Assembly: GCA_007570785.1 (NCBI GenBank)
Contig: ML664662.1
Location: 3,346,823 to 3,410,822, forward strand
From: Antilocapra americana
Taxonomy: Eukaryota > Chordata > Mammalia > Artiodactyla > Antilocapridae
Length of the DNA stretch: 64,000 nt
Reading direction: 5' to 3'
Part shown: one piece after another, positions 13,680 to 26,034 of the stretch
Layout of the letters: each line of letters starts with the position of its first letter
How positions within the stretch are numbered: the first letter of the stretch is position 1
The notes under the pieces: model-generated
Told to the model about the DNA's origin: nothing
Databases searched by the model: none
What the model saw: the letters and a program-made list of their open reading frames with translations, nothing else
Made by a program: the position numbers and the translations under genes

Positions 13680-13850
13680 ATATGTACTATATACAAGGTA
13701 CATGCTAATTGCTCTTCATATCGACTATATTTTTATCCACTCTGTAAACATTATTATCGCCATTTTACAGATGAGGAAACAGAGCAATAAAATGATGAGT
13801 CTCACACATAAAGCCAGGATCCCACCCCAAGCAGTATGACCTATAGCTCA
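13680..13850 (-). repeat. MIR SINE
   Basis: Reversed MIR core: CATTATTATCGCCATTTTACAGATGAGGAAACAGAG and the flank with ATATACAAGGTACATGC. Ancient and diverged. Confidence 0.7.
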
Positions 13851-13859
13851 ACTTCTTTT

Positions 13860-14326
13860 TTGTTTGGTTTTTTTAATTTTTATTTTATTCAGGTAGAGTT
13901 GATTTACAATGTTGTGCTAATTTCTGCTTTTAAGTGATTCAGTTATACATACATACATTCTTTTTCCTATTCCTTTCCATTATGGTTTATCAGAGGATAT
14001 TGAATAGTTTCCGGTGACATACAATAGGATCTTGTTGTTTATCCATCCCATATATAATAGTTTGCATCTACGAACTCCAAACTCACAATCCATCCCTCTC
14101 CCACTCCCTTGGCAACTACAAGTCTGTCCTCTGTGTCTGTGAGTCTTCTTCTGTTTTGTAAATACTTTCATTTGTGTCATAGATTAGACTCCACATATAA
14201 GTGACATCACATGATATTTGCCTTTCAAAGTCACTTAACTTAGTATGATAACTTCTAAGTCCATCCATGTTGCTACAAATGGCATTATTGCATTCTTTTT
14301 TATGCTACAGTGCAAGTTCTTCACCA
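13860..14326 (-). mobile_element. L1 3' end fragment
   Basis: Reversed L1 tail: ATTCAGGTAGAGTTGATTTACAATGTTGTGC, TTGTTTATCCATCCCATATATAATAG, GTCTGTGAGTCTTCTTCTG, AAGTGACATCACATGATATTTG and CCATCCATGTTGCTACAAATG. A Bov-tA follows directly. Confidence 0.85.
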
Positions 14327-14552
14327 TGGCCTGTGCTAAGTCACTTCGGTCATGTCCAGTCCTTTGCGACCCTATGGACTGTAGCCCGTCAGGCTCCTAA
14401 GTCCATGGGATTCTCCAGGCAAGCATACTGGAGTGGGTTGCTATGCTCTCCTCCAGGGGATCTTCCAAACCTTGGGATCAAATTCACATCTCTTATGTCT
14501 CCTACATTGGCAGGCAGGTTCTTTACAGCTAGTGCCGTGGGGAGTTCTAACC
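14327..14552 (-). repeat. Bov-tA SINE
   Basis: Reversed unit: GTGCTAAGTCACTTCGGTCATGTCC, CCCTATGGACTGTAGCCCG, CCTACATTGGCAGGCAGG. It sits at the edge of an L1 3' end. Confidence 0.88.
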
Positions 14553-15796
14553 ACTGCACTAGTGAATAAATAAGCTTCAATGGAAACAATGGGGAACAAA
14601 TGAAAGTTTTTAATTATAAAGGGGATGTGACCACACTCTGTTTTAGAATGATATCTTGATGTAATATAATGACTAGATTAAAGACAGAATGGGACAAAGA
14701 GACAGGTTGGCCATGGCAATAGTCCAGGAGAGAGATAGCAACACTCAAGCTAGGGCAATGACAAGACTAATGACAATGACAGGACTAATGACAAGATCAA
14801 TGACAAGAGGAAGAGCCAAATTAAAAATGTAGGTGGTAGAAGGACCTGTTTGTATTTCACAATCAATAGAATGTTGAAGGTGGAAAAGAAAAACCTTGGA
14901 ACAATCACAACCATTTGCAATGTTTATACAAACACTTTACCCCAGTTACATAGGCCTGTTGACCATTCTTAGAACTTGGCCCATACGTTCATCTACTACT
15001 TGACCTAAGTCCTCTATGGAGGACTGTAATGGAAAATGAGGTTGAAAGTTAGAACTGAATCACAAAATGGAAAACTCTGAAAGTCAAGCTAAGGAGTTGG
15101 AATGCCATTTTGGAGGCAATGGGGAACACTGGCAGATTATCTAAATTTCAAGTTGAATTATAGAATCTCTTAAATATTATATGGAGTAGAAACCAGAAGC
15201 AGGCAGGTCAATGAAGAAGTAACTCAACAGACAGGACAGGAAATGAGGAAGATGTATATCTGCTTATCAAGGGGGTAAGGAATGAAAAGAGAGATAAAAG
15301 ATACTTAGGCCACTATGTAAGAAGATAGGTTACAGCGTCCCTGGCAAAAGGTAACCAGGAATGGCTTTCTTGACATAAAATCAGTTTTGCCCTGAGCCAT
15401 TTTGTCATCTGAGTCTGGCTACATTGCTCACCCTTGAACAGGTCTCAGTAATTAATCATCTAAAGGGAAAGAATGAAAAAACTCGGGAGGAGCATTCAAG
15501 AAACAATGGTGGAGCCATGGGGAGGGTCCTAGCTCCTCAAGGGACATACTTAGCACCAGTATCTTTGAGTTCTACAGAAACTAAGGCCCCAACAAGGGTG
15601 GAGGGCAGGAAGATGATGTTGATCCTTCTGACTCCAACTTAACCTGGACTCTGTGGACCTTTGCCCCCAATACTATGCTGAATTCTCCTCTGCTCAAGCC
15701 CCCCGATGAATACTCATGTACCTTTAGCATAATATTTCCCCAATTTTACTGCTGGGGAGACAATGCTTTGAGAAAGACCCCTGGTGTTCCCCTTAA
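14553..15796. other. Intron stretch, nothing recognised
   Basis: Only a short imperfect tandem of AATGACAAGACTAATGAC units (about 14754-14815) stands out. No exon. Confidence 0.45.
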
Positions 15797-15955
15797 TTGT
15801 GTGAGCACTCAGTCAAGACTCTTTGCGACCCCATAGACTACAGCCTACCAGTCTGTCTATGGAATTTTCCAGGCAAGAATACTGGAGTGGGTTGCCATTT
15901 CCTCCTCCATGGGATCTTCATGACCCAGGGATCAAATCCATGTTTCCTATCACTG
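15797..15955 (-). repeat. Bov-tA SINE (partial)
   Basis: Reversed BovA body: GTGTGAGCACTCAGTCAAGACTC, GGCAAGAATACTGGAGTGGG, GACCCAGGGATCAAATCCATG. Confidence 0.85.
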
Positions 15956-16135
15956 AGTAACCTGAGAAGCTTGTTCTCTTTACCTTCTGCAAGTAATAAT
16001 AAATACTTCCTTCTTCTGATCTTTGGCTTGGTTGCGTCTACTGACTCAACACTCACCGAGAGGTAAACCCAGTTTTCAGGTTAACAACTGAAGATGAAAA
16101 TCAGCAAGAGTGGTAACAAGTCTTCTATGGCTAAA

Positions 16136-16217
16136 GTTACCTGACTAGGGATCAAACCCATGCCCCCTGCAGTGGGAGCATGGAGTCCTAACGACTGAAC
16201 CGCCAGGTGAGTCCCGG
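16136..16217 (-). repeat. CHR-type tRNA SINE fragment
   Basis: GACTAGGGATCAAACCCATGCC...GTCCTAACGACTGAACCGCCAGGTGAGTCC is the reversed tRNA-derived head. Confidence 0.7.
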
Positions 16218-17840
16218 AAATACTACTCCTAAATGTAGGAAACAAAAGTAAGTTACCTATGAAACTCAGTTTCCTCACTGGGAAAAAAGTGAAAATGTTA
16301 TCCTTGGAGTAAATTATTCATTGAATGACCATAGCTTGTACATCTGAAATTTATCCTTAAGTGGCTAGATCACCTATCAAGAAGCAAGGATTATTGGATT
16401 AGCTTCAAAACTGTATAAAATACAGCAAAAACTAATACTTGAATGGGTTAATACTTAATTCTCAAATGGGCTCTATCTTGAGATATCAAGATCTATAGGC
16501 ATACATCAGTACTTATGTCGGAAAACTAGGCAGTAATTATGCAATTCTAAATTCTAAATCCTAAATCTGCCTCCAAATGTCTGGGCCTTAATTATTCAGA
16601 TGCTAATTGAGGTGGTGCTGTGATTGAACTTTGCAGAGGGAACTGAAGTTATTTATCACCTAACCTTAAAATAGGAAGATGGTCATGGATTATCTAGGTG
16701 GGCCCATAGTAGTCACTGAGCCCTTGAAAACAGGAAGCAAATGAAGTTGGATACTGAGAAGCTATGGAATGGGAAGTCAGAGGGATACCAAATGTGAAAA
16801 GAGGGCTCTGAGATGCTGATGTCCACATGCAAGAACCAGAGGGAGGGGCCACTAGGAGCAAAGGCTGGCTCTTAGCTAACAGCCAACAAGAAATGGGAGC
16901 CTCATTCTCACAATCTAAAGGAATCAGAATCTGTCCACCAAAGTGAACTTAGAAGTACAATCTTCCCAGAGCCTTCTGGTAGGAACTCAGCCAGCTGACA
17001 CCTTGATTTCAGCCTAGTGAACAGTGAGTAGAGAAATGAGACAAGCCAACCTAGGTTTCTGAGCAACAGAACTGTAAGACTGAAACTGAGATGTACCCTA
17101 TGGGGCTCCTGGGCATGGAAGCCTTTCTGTGTTTCTTGTTTGTAGGGAACAGACTCCAGACTCCATGACCTAACATGAGTTACAAAGGGCAGACCTGAAC
17201 AGTTGCTAATCAAGGAAGGGAGGGGATATATACACAAGAGAGGAGCAGCCAAGAAACAATAGTGCAATATTAAGTCCTAGTTCCCTCAAAAGGGATATAC
17301 ATAACAATATCTTTGAGCTCTTTACAGAACTAAAACCCACAACAAATAGCAGATGTCAGCATTCTTCATTCCTAAAAGACCACCTGAGGCCAGATTAAAG
17401 GACTGCAGGCCCAGCACACTAAGCTCATCAGCAACCCTGCCCTTGAGGCTTTGCTATAAAACTCCTCACCAAGTTCTCCAGGATTGAGACACAGTTTTCC
17501 AGGGGCATGAGCATGCAGTGTTCTCCTTTTCCAGCAAATCAATAAAGCTATTCTTATCGACTTCACCCAAAACTCTGTCTCCAAGATTCAATTTTGCACT
17601 GGTACACAGGGGCTGAGTTTGCAGCATCAAGATCATATATTTACATTGCCTACTGTCCATGGGGTCACAGAGTCAGACATGACTGAAGCGACTGAGCACA
17701 AATGAGCAAGCTGCTAAATCGTGGCCACACAAAATTAAGAATAATTAAACATAAAAACCTATTTGCCTTAATGTTCAACTCAGGAAATAATTTGCACAGA
17801 TTCTAAAAATATACCTATGAAAAATTCAGAACAATAGGGT
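16218..17840. other. Intron stretch, mostly unique
   Basis: ORFs of 119 codons (16908-17267, minus) and shorter have no recognisable domain. A Bov-tA 3' fragment (GTCCATGGGGTCACAGAGTCAG) lies at about 17655-17702. Confidence 0.45.
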
Positions 17841-17912
17841 AGAGGTAAGCAAACTATGGCCTGTGGGCCAAATTCTTCACTACCTATTTCATACAGATTA
17901 TGAGCTAAGGAT

Positions 17913-19065
17913 TTAGAAAAGGCAGAGGAACCAGAGATCAAATTGCCAACATCTGTCAGATTATTGAAAAGGCAAGAGAATTCCAGAAAAACATCTACTT
18001 CTGCTTTATTGACTACACCAAAGCCTTTGAATGTGGAAAATTCTTAAAGAGATGGGAATACCATACCACCTGACCTGCCACCTGAGAAATCTGTATGCAG
18101 GTCAGGAAGCAACAGTTAGAACTGGACATGGAACAAGAGATTGGTTCCAAATTGGGAAAGGAGTACATCAAGGTTGTATCTTGTCACCCTGCTCATTTAA
18201 CTTATATGTAGAGTACCTCATGCGAAATGCCCAGCTGCATGAAGCACAAGCTGGAATGAAGATTTCTGGGAGAAATATCAATAACCTCAGATATGCAGAT
18301 GACACCACCCTTATGGCAGAAAGTGAAAAAGAACTAAAGAACCTCTTGATGAAAGTGAAAGAGGAGAGTGAAAATGTTGGCTTAAAACTCAACACTCAAA
18401 CTATGATCAGGGCATCCAGTCCCATCACTTCATGGCAAATAGATGGGGAAACATTGGAAACAATGACAGACTTTATTTTGGGGGGCTCCAAAAATCACTG
18501 CAGATGGTGACTGCAGCCATGAAACTAAAAGACACTTGCTCCTTGGAAGAAAAGCTATGACCAAACTAGACAGTATACTAAAAAGCAGAGACATTACTTG
18601 ATCAACAAAGGTCTGTCTAGTCAAAGCAATGGTTTTTCCAGTAATCATGTATGGATGTGAGAGTTGGACTATAAAGAAAGCTGAGTGTGAAAGAATTGAT
18701 GCTTTTGAATTGTAGTGTTGGAGAAGACTCCTTAGAGTCCCTTGGACTGCAAGGAGATCCAACCAGTAAACCCTAAAGGAAATCAGTCCTGAATATTCAT
18801 TGGAAGGGCTGATGCTGAAAGTTGAAACTCCAATACTCTGGCCACCTGATGTGACGAACAGACTCATTTGAAATGACCCTGATGCTGGGAAAGATGGCAG
18901 CAGGAGAAGGGGAAGACAGAGGATGAGATGGTTGGATGGCATCACCAACTCGATGGATATGAGTTTGACGAACCTTTGGGAGCTGGTGGGACAGGGAAGC
19001 CTGGTGTGCTGCAGTCCATGGGGTCCCAAAGAGTTGGACATGACTGAGTAACTGAACAGATACTG
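17913..19065 (+). mobile_element. BovB (RTE) LINE, 5'-truncated, with 13-bp TSD
   Basis: Flanked by the 13-bp direct repeat ATGAGCTAAGGAT at 17900-17912 and 19066-19078. It encodes the C-terminal two thirds of a BovB reverse transcriptase: QIGKGVHQGCILSP, the catalytic YADD box at 18292-18303 and the C-terminal domain. Frameshifts near 18030 and 18490, and a stop after SRDIT, break the frame. It lies antisense to SYTL5. Confidence 0.9.
18031..18510 (+). pseudogene. BovB reverse transcriptase fragment (159 codons)
   Basis: This is the longest open piece of the BovB RT here. It includes the fingers/palm text GVHQGCILSPCSFNLYVEYL and RYADDTTLMAESEKELK. It is part of the 17913-19065 element, not a host gene. 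The frame leaves the RT by frameshift near 18490 (GSKNHCRW). Confidence 0.85.
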
Positions 19066-19447
19066 ATGAGCTAAGGATGGTTTTTATATTTTTAAATGGT
19101 TGGGGAAAATCAAAAGCTGAATTATTTCATGACCTGTGAAAATTATATGAACAATATTTAAAATTCAGAGTCTGTTAATAAAGTCTTATTGGTAAACAGC
19201 CATGCTCATTTGTTTATGTATTGTCCCTGGCTGCTTTTCTGCTACAACTGCAAACTTGAGTAGTTTTAACAGGAATAACAGAGCCTATAGAGTCTAAAAT
19301 TCTTATTCTTTGGCATTTTTTAAAAAGGTTTGCCAACTTCTGCAATACGACAAAGAATTTACACAAAAAGAAATAAGAACAAGGGGATTAACACAGATCA
19401 GTAATAGAGAACCACCTAAGAGAGGCATGCCAAAGGCTTGTCTTATT

Positions 19448-19561
19448 TTTTCGGTTTTTGGGGGTTTTGCTTTTTTTTAATCGCTGCGCCACATAGCATA
19501 TAAAATCTTAGTTGCCCAAAGATAGACCATGGGTCCCCAGCACTGTAAGTGTGCAGGGGAA
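19448..19561 (-). repeat. CHR-type tRNA SINE fragment
   Basis: AATCGCTGCGCCACATAGCATATAAAATCTTAGTTGCCC...ACCATGGGTCCCCAGCACTG is a reversed, diverged CHR body. Confidence 0.65.
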
Positions 19562-19954
19562 GTTCTGTTTGTTTTGTTTTTGTCATTTTCTTGGGGTACA
19601 GAGTAAGGTGGAAACACATCAATAGCAGTTTTAGGTGTCACAGAAAAGTGAGCCACATCAGGTCTATATGCCCCAGCAAATGGGCCTCCATATTATATCA
19701 TCTTCACCATATATGCCTAGAGCTGGCAACACCTAACACAAATAAGATCTTCCCAGAGCTGTTAGTCATTACCTCTTACCATCCTTGTAAGAACAACAAC
19801 TATAACCCTTGTATTTGCTCGACTCAAATATGGACCTGAGTCATTTGTTACTTTGGAACTCGGCAACATCAGAACCACCTCTTGGGATTATGCCTCTGCC
19901 ACCTTCTCTGGTCCTGAAGGTGTAGGTGGAAGGGTTTGTTGAAGAACAGGGAAC

Positions 19955-20155
19955 AAATACTGAGTGTGTACCATGCACCAAGCCATGTGCTAGGCACTGT
20001 ATACATGGCACCTCTAATGTTCACTGTATGTCATAAAGTAGCTATATCATCCTCAGTTTTCAGATGAAGAAATCAAAGTTCACATGGCTGAAATAACCTG
20101 TGCAAAGTTATACAGTATCATGACAAAAACAGGATTTATACTAAAAGCCCTTATA
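19955..20155 (-). repeat. MIR SINE
   Basis: Reversed MIR: GTGTACCATGCACCAAGCCATGTGCTAGGCACTG, and TCAGATGAAGAAATCAAAGTTCACATGGCTG. Confidence 0.75.
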
Positions 20156-20819
20156 TTTAGCAAAGCTCTTCAAGAAAGAACCAGCTATGACAAGGCTTTG
20201 AGTAAGGATGAAAAGGTGTAGAAGCTAAGAAATAACATGTAGTATTTCATATGATGGGCTGTGACTGGTTGTGTGTGCGTATACACATCTGTAACTATGT
20301 CTCTCTGTTTGGAGCAGAGTGACAGGAATAAAGGAGTGAAATAAGAAAGAAACATGAAACCTACTAGGAACGTTTTCTCTCTGCCATATCAATCTAATAT
20401 TTCAGAAATACAAAGCTTGGAATAAACATTGTGTTTCCTACAAGTCATACTCTGAAGAGTTTGACTGAAATTGAGTTACACTCATGATATGTGATTAATG
20501 ATTACTGAATATTTAGAATTTGCTAGGTTCTAATTTTCTTTGACAGTAAACTCTTGGGACCACAAACTTTTACTTGATAGCTTATTTAAATGTAAAATCA
20601 AATTCTCCTTAGGCTTATAGGGAAAAAGTAGGCAATCATATCCTAAAAACGAAGAGTGCCCTAAACATTCATTTTTCTTCTTTATCTTCTATTACCTGCT
20701 GGAGACATCCAAGATAAGATATGGTAGTTAGATATGCTGAAATATAACAAGTTTCCATATTATTCATAAGGAAGCTAGAATTATTTAATTCATTCATTAC
20801 ATATCAATTATTTATTGCA

Positions 20820-21005
20820 TTCCTGGCTCAGGCAGTAAAAAATCTGCCTGCAATGCAGGAAACCTGGGTTTGATCCATGGTTCAGGAAGCTCCCCTGGAG
20901 AAGGAAATGGCAACCCAGTCCAGTATTCTTGCCCAGGAAATCTCATGGACAGAGGAGACTGGTGGGCTACAGTCCATGGGGTCCCAAAAGAGTCAGACAT
21001 GACTT
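20820..21005 (+). repeat. Bov-tA SINE
   Basis: CCTGGCTCAGGCAGTAAAAAATCTGCCTGCAATGCAGG head, GAGAAGGAAATGGCAACCCAG body and AGTCAGACATGACTTATCAA end. Confidence 0.9.
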
Positions 21006-21407
21006 ATCAATGAAAACACAATAAGGCTTAGAGTACAGAAGTGAAAAAGACAAATAACGACCCTGGCATTATGGAGATGATGGTATATATTTATACTCCT
21101 TTCTTCCTTTCCAACAGGAAAAGTAACAAGAAATCCTTCAACACATTATAAACACTACAGATAAAGAGAATATCTTAAAAATAGCTAGAGAGGGGGAAAA
21201 AACATATTACAAACAAAGGAATGATGATTAGAATGACAGTTGACTTAGAAGCCAGTGAATTGGTATCTTTAAAGTTCCAAGAGAAAATATCTATCTAAAA
21301 TCATTTATCTAGAGAAACCATTGCTTAGGAGTAAGGATGAAATAAAAACTGACATAATTTACCATTAATAGATTCTCACTAAAGTAACTTCTAAAGAGGA
21401 GGTAAAG

Positions 21408-21530
21408 TAATTCCCTAGCGGTCCAGTAGTTAGGACTTCGTGCTTTCACTGCTGTGGTTTGTGGTTCACTCCCTAGTCAGGAAACTAAGATATCAAAAGC
21501 TGTGTCACATGACCAAAAGAAAGAAAGAAG
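21408..21530 (+). repeat. CHR-type tRNA SINE
   Basis: AATTCCCTAGCGGTCCAGTAGTTAGGACTTCGTGC, AGTCAGGAAACTAAGATATC, and a purine-rich tail AAAGAAAGAAAGAAG. Confidence 0.8.
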
Positions 21531-22560
21531 AAGAGGAGGTAAAGTAGATCTAACATATAAAAAGGAATGGTAACAAATGGAATTGGTAAATCACATGGAT
21601 AAATCTAAACAAACATATCTAAAATGTTGAACTGAAAATAGATATTTCTAAAACATAGGACAAAAAGTATATATAAGCCTGGGTGAAGACAGCTGGAATT
21701 TAAGAATATCAAGTTCCTTTTGTTGATTAGAAGAAGGGTAAAACTAATAATTTATGAAATTAAATATGAATGGTGTAATTTCTAGGGTAACCACTAAAAA
21801 TAAAAACTCATATAATATCTATACTAGTAGAAAGGATAAAATGGAATGAGAAAAATATAGTACTTCCATCAATATATAGATAATATAAATAAAATCAAAT
21901 ATGACAGTAATTACAATGGATATAAGTAGACTAAGCTCTATACTTTAAGAAAAATACTGTGAAGTTAAACTTAAAAATTATATATATGTAGTATTCATGC
22001 ATAGCATGTATATATAACATATATGTATAGCAAATATTTAAATATATATACACACATAGAGCATATATATGCATATATGCTATATAGTCTCCTTGCAAGC
22101 ATATAGACACAAAAAGATTGAAAGACAAATGGTAAGAAAAAAATATACCATGTAAATATTTACCAAAAGAAAATTGATATTACTGTATTAATAGCAGACA
22201 AAACAGATCTTAAGGCAAAAGGATTTTAACAAATGAAGGGGATCATAAACACCTTCAAATCAGTAAGTAATAGACAGCCTAAGAGAAAATTGGGCAACAC
22301 ATAAATAGTCATATCACAGAAAAGGAACCCCAAATTGCTAACAAACCTATGAAAGGATACTCAATCTCATTAGTAATCAGAAAAAAAGCAAATAAAAATC
22401 ATAGTTAAGATATCCATCTGGATCTACCAGTTGGACAACAATCAAAAATTTTCATGATGCCAGGTGTTGGTAATATTGTAAAGTTTTATACAATGTTGGT
22501 AGAATTTAAATTGGTACAACAATTATAAAACGCAATTTAATATCTTTTTTTTTTTACAAA
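21531..22560 (+). mobile_element. Old L1-derived, TA-rich stretch
   Basis: Degenerate L1 text with many stops, recognisable near the end (GATACTCAATCTCATTAGTAATCAG, CAGGTGTTGGTAATATTG, TTGGTACAACAATTAT). A TATATA/CATATA-rich patch lies at 21975-22085. Confidence 0.5.
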
Positions 22561-23859
22561 GATGGAGACAGATTCCATCCTACCAGGGACATATGCTTTA
22601 CTAGGAACGGTAATAGGACTTTGTTTCGTATATACTTTATCATTTGATCTCCTGTGTGACTGGTATCATGTAACTGTGAAACAGATGGTTAGGAGTGCAC
22701 AGCCTGCCCCAGATCACCTTCTAACAAGATCAAGACCTACATGTAAATGTCAAATCAGTTTTCAGATGTCAGGGTCTGTATTTCTCCTCATAACAAAGCA
22801 CTGTGCATTCCCACTGTACCCTGTCTGTGTATGTTCCAACCATTGGTACTATCGTCTTTCAAGTTAGTGACAGGGACCCATATTTCATCTATCTCCGGTC
22901 TATTTCATCTATTTTCAGTCATCACTACCAATTCATCAAAAACAAAAACACCGGACTCCTCAAACATGACAAAGGCTTTCACAAGGACAAATAGCAGCAT
23001 GAAATGTCACCACATGGCATGAATATAAATAAGATCAGCTCATCGACATCAAATCAGAAGTACTTCATTTTTGGGCTCCTGATCATGTGGCTTTTATCTT
23101 TGGGGTCTGAGTTCAACTGAGGTGCTAATTAGGAAAACTGATCATTATGGCTGTCTTTGTGTTGGAAAGCAACTGCCTCCACTAACATAATCATGTAGAA
23201 TTTCGTAGGTCTCATTAGGATAGCCACATGAACTAACTGGCTCTGTCAGGGTCCCTTTCATTCTGTTTCTATAGAGTTAGTTTTAAAAGGAGACCAACAA
23301 CAACCAACTTATTAGAACCAGAAGGGGCTGCAAAAAAATGTCAAGGGCTGGTCATCTCTTTGAAGGAGGTAGCCTCCCTTTATTAGTTTTTGCTGTAATC
23401 CTTCTCAGTGCTACAGCAATTAAAGCTCTCTACTTTTACCCAATCCAAGGTAAATGACAATAAAGGTTGTGTTTTCCAACTGATTAGAGAATGAGTCACT
23501 TTCTGACTCATCCCATCTCTTAGAGGTCAGGGTGGGAATTTCAATTTTATGGTCTATTGAACATAGAGACAGCCCACTGGCGCTATAGCATTCTCTCACA
23601 ACAAACTAAGGGTATTCACTGCCAATAGAGTATCATTCATGCTTCCTCTCAAAAATCACTCCATGAGTAGCAAACAGCATACTTCCAACACTGACAGATA
23701 ACCTCTGAGATCACAGACTCATAGCTGGATTACTGGAGAAATAATGGTCTCTGTTTTCAGTTTTTAAAATGAGAGATTCTGTTTCTACCAAGTGAAACAC
23801 ACATCTTGTGAATTTCCAGCTGCCAAACAGATGCTACAACTATAAGTTATTGCTGTCAA
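22561..23859. other. Intron stretch, no gene recognised
   Basis: Overlapping short ORFs around 22562-23022 in several frames share no family feature. No splice-flanked exon is seen. Confidence 0.4.
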
Positions 23860-24036
23860 AGCTGGTGCTCTGGGACAACCCAGAGGGATGGGGTGGGGAA
23901 GGAGATTGGAGAGGTGTTCAGGATGGTGGGACACATGTACAACCCATGACTGATTCATGTCGATGTATGGCAAAAACCACCACAATATTGTAACTAGTCT
24001 CCAATTAGAATAATAAAAATTTTAAAAAGAGGTATA
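23860..24036 (+). mobile_element. L1 3' end
   Basis: GGGACAACCCAGAGGGATGGGG, GTTCAGGATGGTGGGACACATGTAC, GGCAAAAACCACCACAATATTG and the tail AATAATAAAAATTTTAAAAAG. Confidence 0.85.
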
Positions 24037-24490
24037 AGAACCACACGTTGAATGCTGTTTCTTCCTCAGAACATTGTAATGCATAAATACAGAATTTATT
24101 CTAGTGATGAGATAATACTGTAATAAACTCCTCCTCCTTAGACTATGAAACCATTGAGTGTAGTCTATGTTTTATCCATCTTTGTATCCTTATCCTCTAG
24201 TATTCCAACAGGTTATCAATAATTGTTGCAGTGAGGATGGACAGATGGGTCAAAAGATAGAGCAAATGGATAGGTAGATAGTTGAGTTTATTAAGTTATT
24301 ATCACAACAGCAACAAAAAAGAAGTACAAGTAATTCTGAAATTCTGTAATGTTTTAACATCCCCTCAGGGAGACATAGACCTTTCATTTTTTTTATTTAT
24401 TCTTATATCCTTCTGACAACAACTTATCATATCTTTCTGAGACAGCTGGAAATTTACTCTCTTCAGAGGACAAATATATTTGGCCTGATG

Positions 24491-24507
24491 TGTGTGTGCG
24501 CATGTAT

Positions 24508-24538
<31 letters not shown>
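24491..24538. repeat. (TG)n microsatellite
   Basis: GTGTGTGTGCGCATGTATTATG followed by an uninterrupted run of about 14 TG units. Confidence 0.95.
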
Positions 24539-24540
<2 letters not shown>

Positions 24541-24599
24541 ATTCCAAAGAAAACCACATTTGTTCCATAACTTGCTTAAGCCCAAAATGCTTTAAGTGG

Positions 24600-24830
24600 G
24601 GCCTTGCCATCTATTTACTCATTCCTTAGTTCATTCATTTGCCTATTCATTCATCCATCTAATCATTTAACAAATATCCATTGAGTATTTACCATAGGCA
24701 TTCTTTTAGGCACTAAAATTATTTCATTGAACACTACAGATAACAGGCCCTGCTCTCATGTTTGTGAAGCTTATATTCTAGTGGAGGAATTAAGATAATA
24801 AACAAGAGAAGGAAAATATATACCAAATAA
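24600..24830 (+). repeat. Old mammalian interspersed repeat (MIR/L2-like)
   Basis: CAACAAATATCCATTGAGTATTTACC-like text, then CACTAAAATTATTTCATTGAAC, GGCCCTGCTCTCATG and TATATTCTAGTGGAGG follow a common ancient LINE/SINE consensus. Exact family uncertain. Confidence 0.5.
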
Positions 24831-25863
24831 GTGTTAAGGGGGAAAAAAAGACACAGGAAGGGATTATGCTAGTTATGTTAGGTAAGCTAACTTCCGTAAC
24901 AAACAACTTACAGATTCCAATGACTTAACACATTAAAAGTTTCTCTAAATATATGTATTAGGTTATACATATATAACCTAATATTGATCTGACCAGATTG
25001 AGGGGAAATTTTTTATGAATTAGAGCTGCAGTTACCGTCTATACTGACTACTAGATGAGCTGATGGCAAAACTTTCAATTAACAATGCATGAAGACACAA
25101 ACCTCTTGGGTCTTGTATTGAAAAGAGTGTTTCAGTAATTACAACTGACATTTAGAAATTAAAGACAAATTCATCTCCCCATACAAAAGCTTGAGGCAAC
25201 TCCTGATTGATTGAAAGGCTCATGAGTCACAGTCCCTAGTTACTGTTGTGTGAGCAAATGAGGGTTCAGGATGTAGAGAAGAGGTAAACAGAAATGGAAT
25301 AAAAATGAAAATGATCAAATATTAGGGATCAAATAAAATAATATGGTATAAGAAATGGAGAAATAGTTCCTGAGATATTCCTTATAAGTCTTCAGACTCT
25401 GCAATTAGTAGGTCAGTCATTTGTTAAAATCCTTTTTCCTTTCTTCACTTGAAATAACAAACCTCACCTTGTCAGAGCTTGGTGGGAAAAGAACTGGGTG
25501 GAAAAACAAACAAATTTGATATTTATTCAATCCAACTGTACTAACACACATTCTAAACTCTTAGTGTGCTTATTTCTACTATCTATAATACAGAAAATCA
25601 ATCACCTCTCTTATCTAATCGGTGTATATTTTGAGACCTTGTAGGACTATTAGTATTATCCAGGAATAAATGTGATCCCAAAACAGATTCACTCTCTCAA
25701 GGACTAAGGCTCCAATTTTGAAATTAGCTTAAATCTTGATCTGATTAAGGTAATCTTGAATATTTACAGGCCCTATCCAATTTCCTTCCTAGGAAAAAAA
25801 TATATTCTCAATTGATACATATTATTAAACAGAGTCTCTCTAAGCTTTACAGTTTTTCAAATA
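24831..25863. other. Intron stretch, nothing recognised
   Basis: AT-rich. A perfect 12-bp hairpin lies at 24956-24983 (see findings). No exon. Confidence 0.45.
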
Positions 25864-25965
25864 TGGTTGACCCTTGAATAACATGGCTATGAACTGCTCA
25901 GGTCCACTTACATGTGAATTTTTACTATCCATGAGTAGTTGAATTCAAGGATATTAAAATAGTTA
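25864..25965 (+). mobile_element. Tc/mariner-type DNA transposon terminus
   Basis: GGTTGACCCTTGAATAACATGG, CTGCTCAGGTCCACTTACATG, same family as 48964-49655. Only one end is present. Confidence 0.65.
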
Positions 25966-26034
25966 TGGAAAGGGTAACTAGTAAATCTAAGTGAAATAAT
26001 GACTATAAAATAACAATATTTTGTGGGATTAATT

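Larger units (their letters stand above)
17841..19342 (+). mobile_element. hAT-type DNA transposon interrupted by BovB
   Basis: Termini TAGAGGTAAGCAAACTATGG (17841) and AAAGGTTTGCCAACTTCTG (ending 19342) are inverted repeats. Flanking 8-mers CAATAGGG (17833-17840) and CAATACGA (19343-19350) resemble a hAT 8-bp duplication at 6 of 8. Internal text (TATGGCCTGTGGGCCAAATTC, CAGCCATGCTCATTTGTTTATG) is the mammalian nonautonomous hAT family. No transposase is present. Confidence 0.8.

Noticed and set aside
16908..17267. Minus-strand ORF of 119 codons
   Set aside because: No domain, composition is noncoding-like, and it is not bordered by splice sites in frame with SYTL5.
22562..23022. Overlapping ORFs around 22.5-23.0 kb as a small gene
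   Set aside because: Three frames are open by chance; no splice signals, family features or codon pattern.
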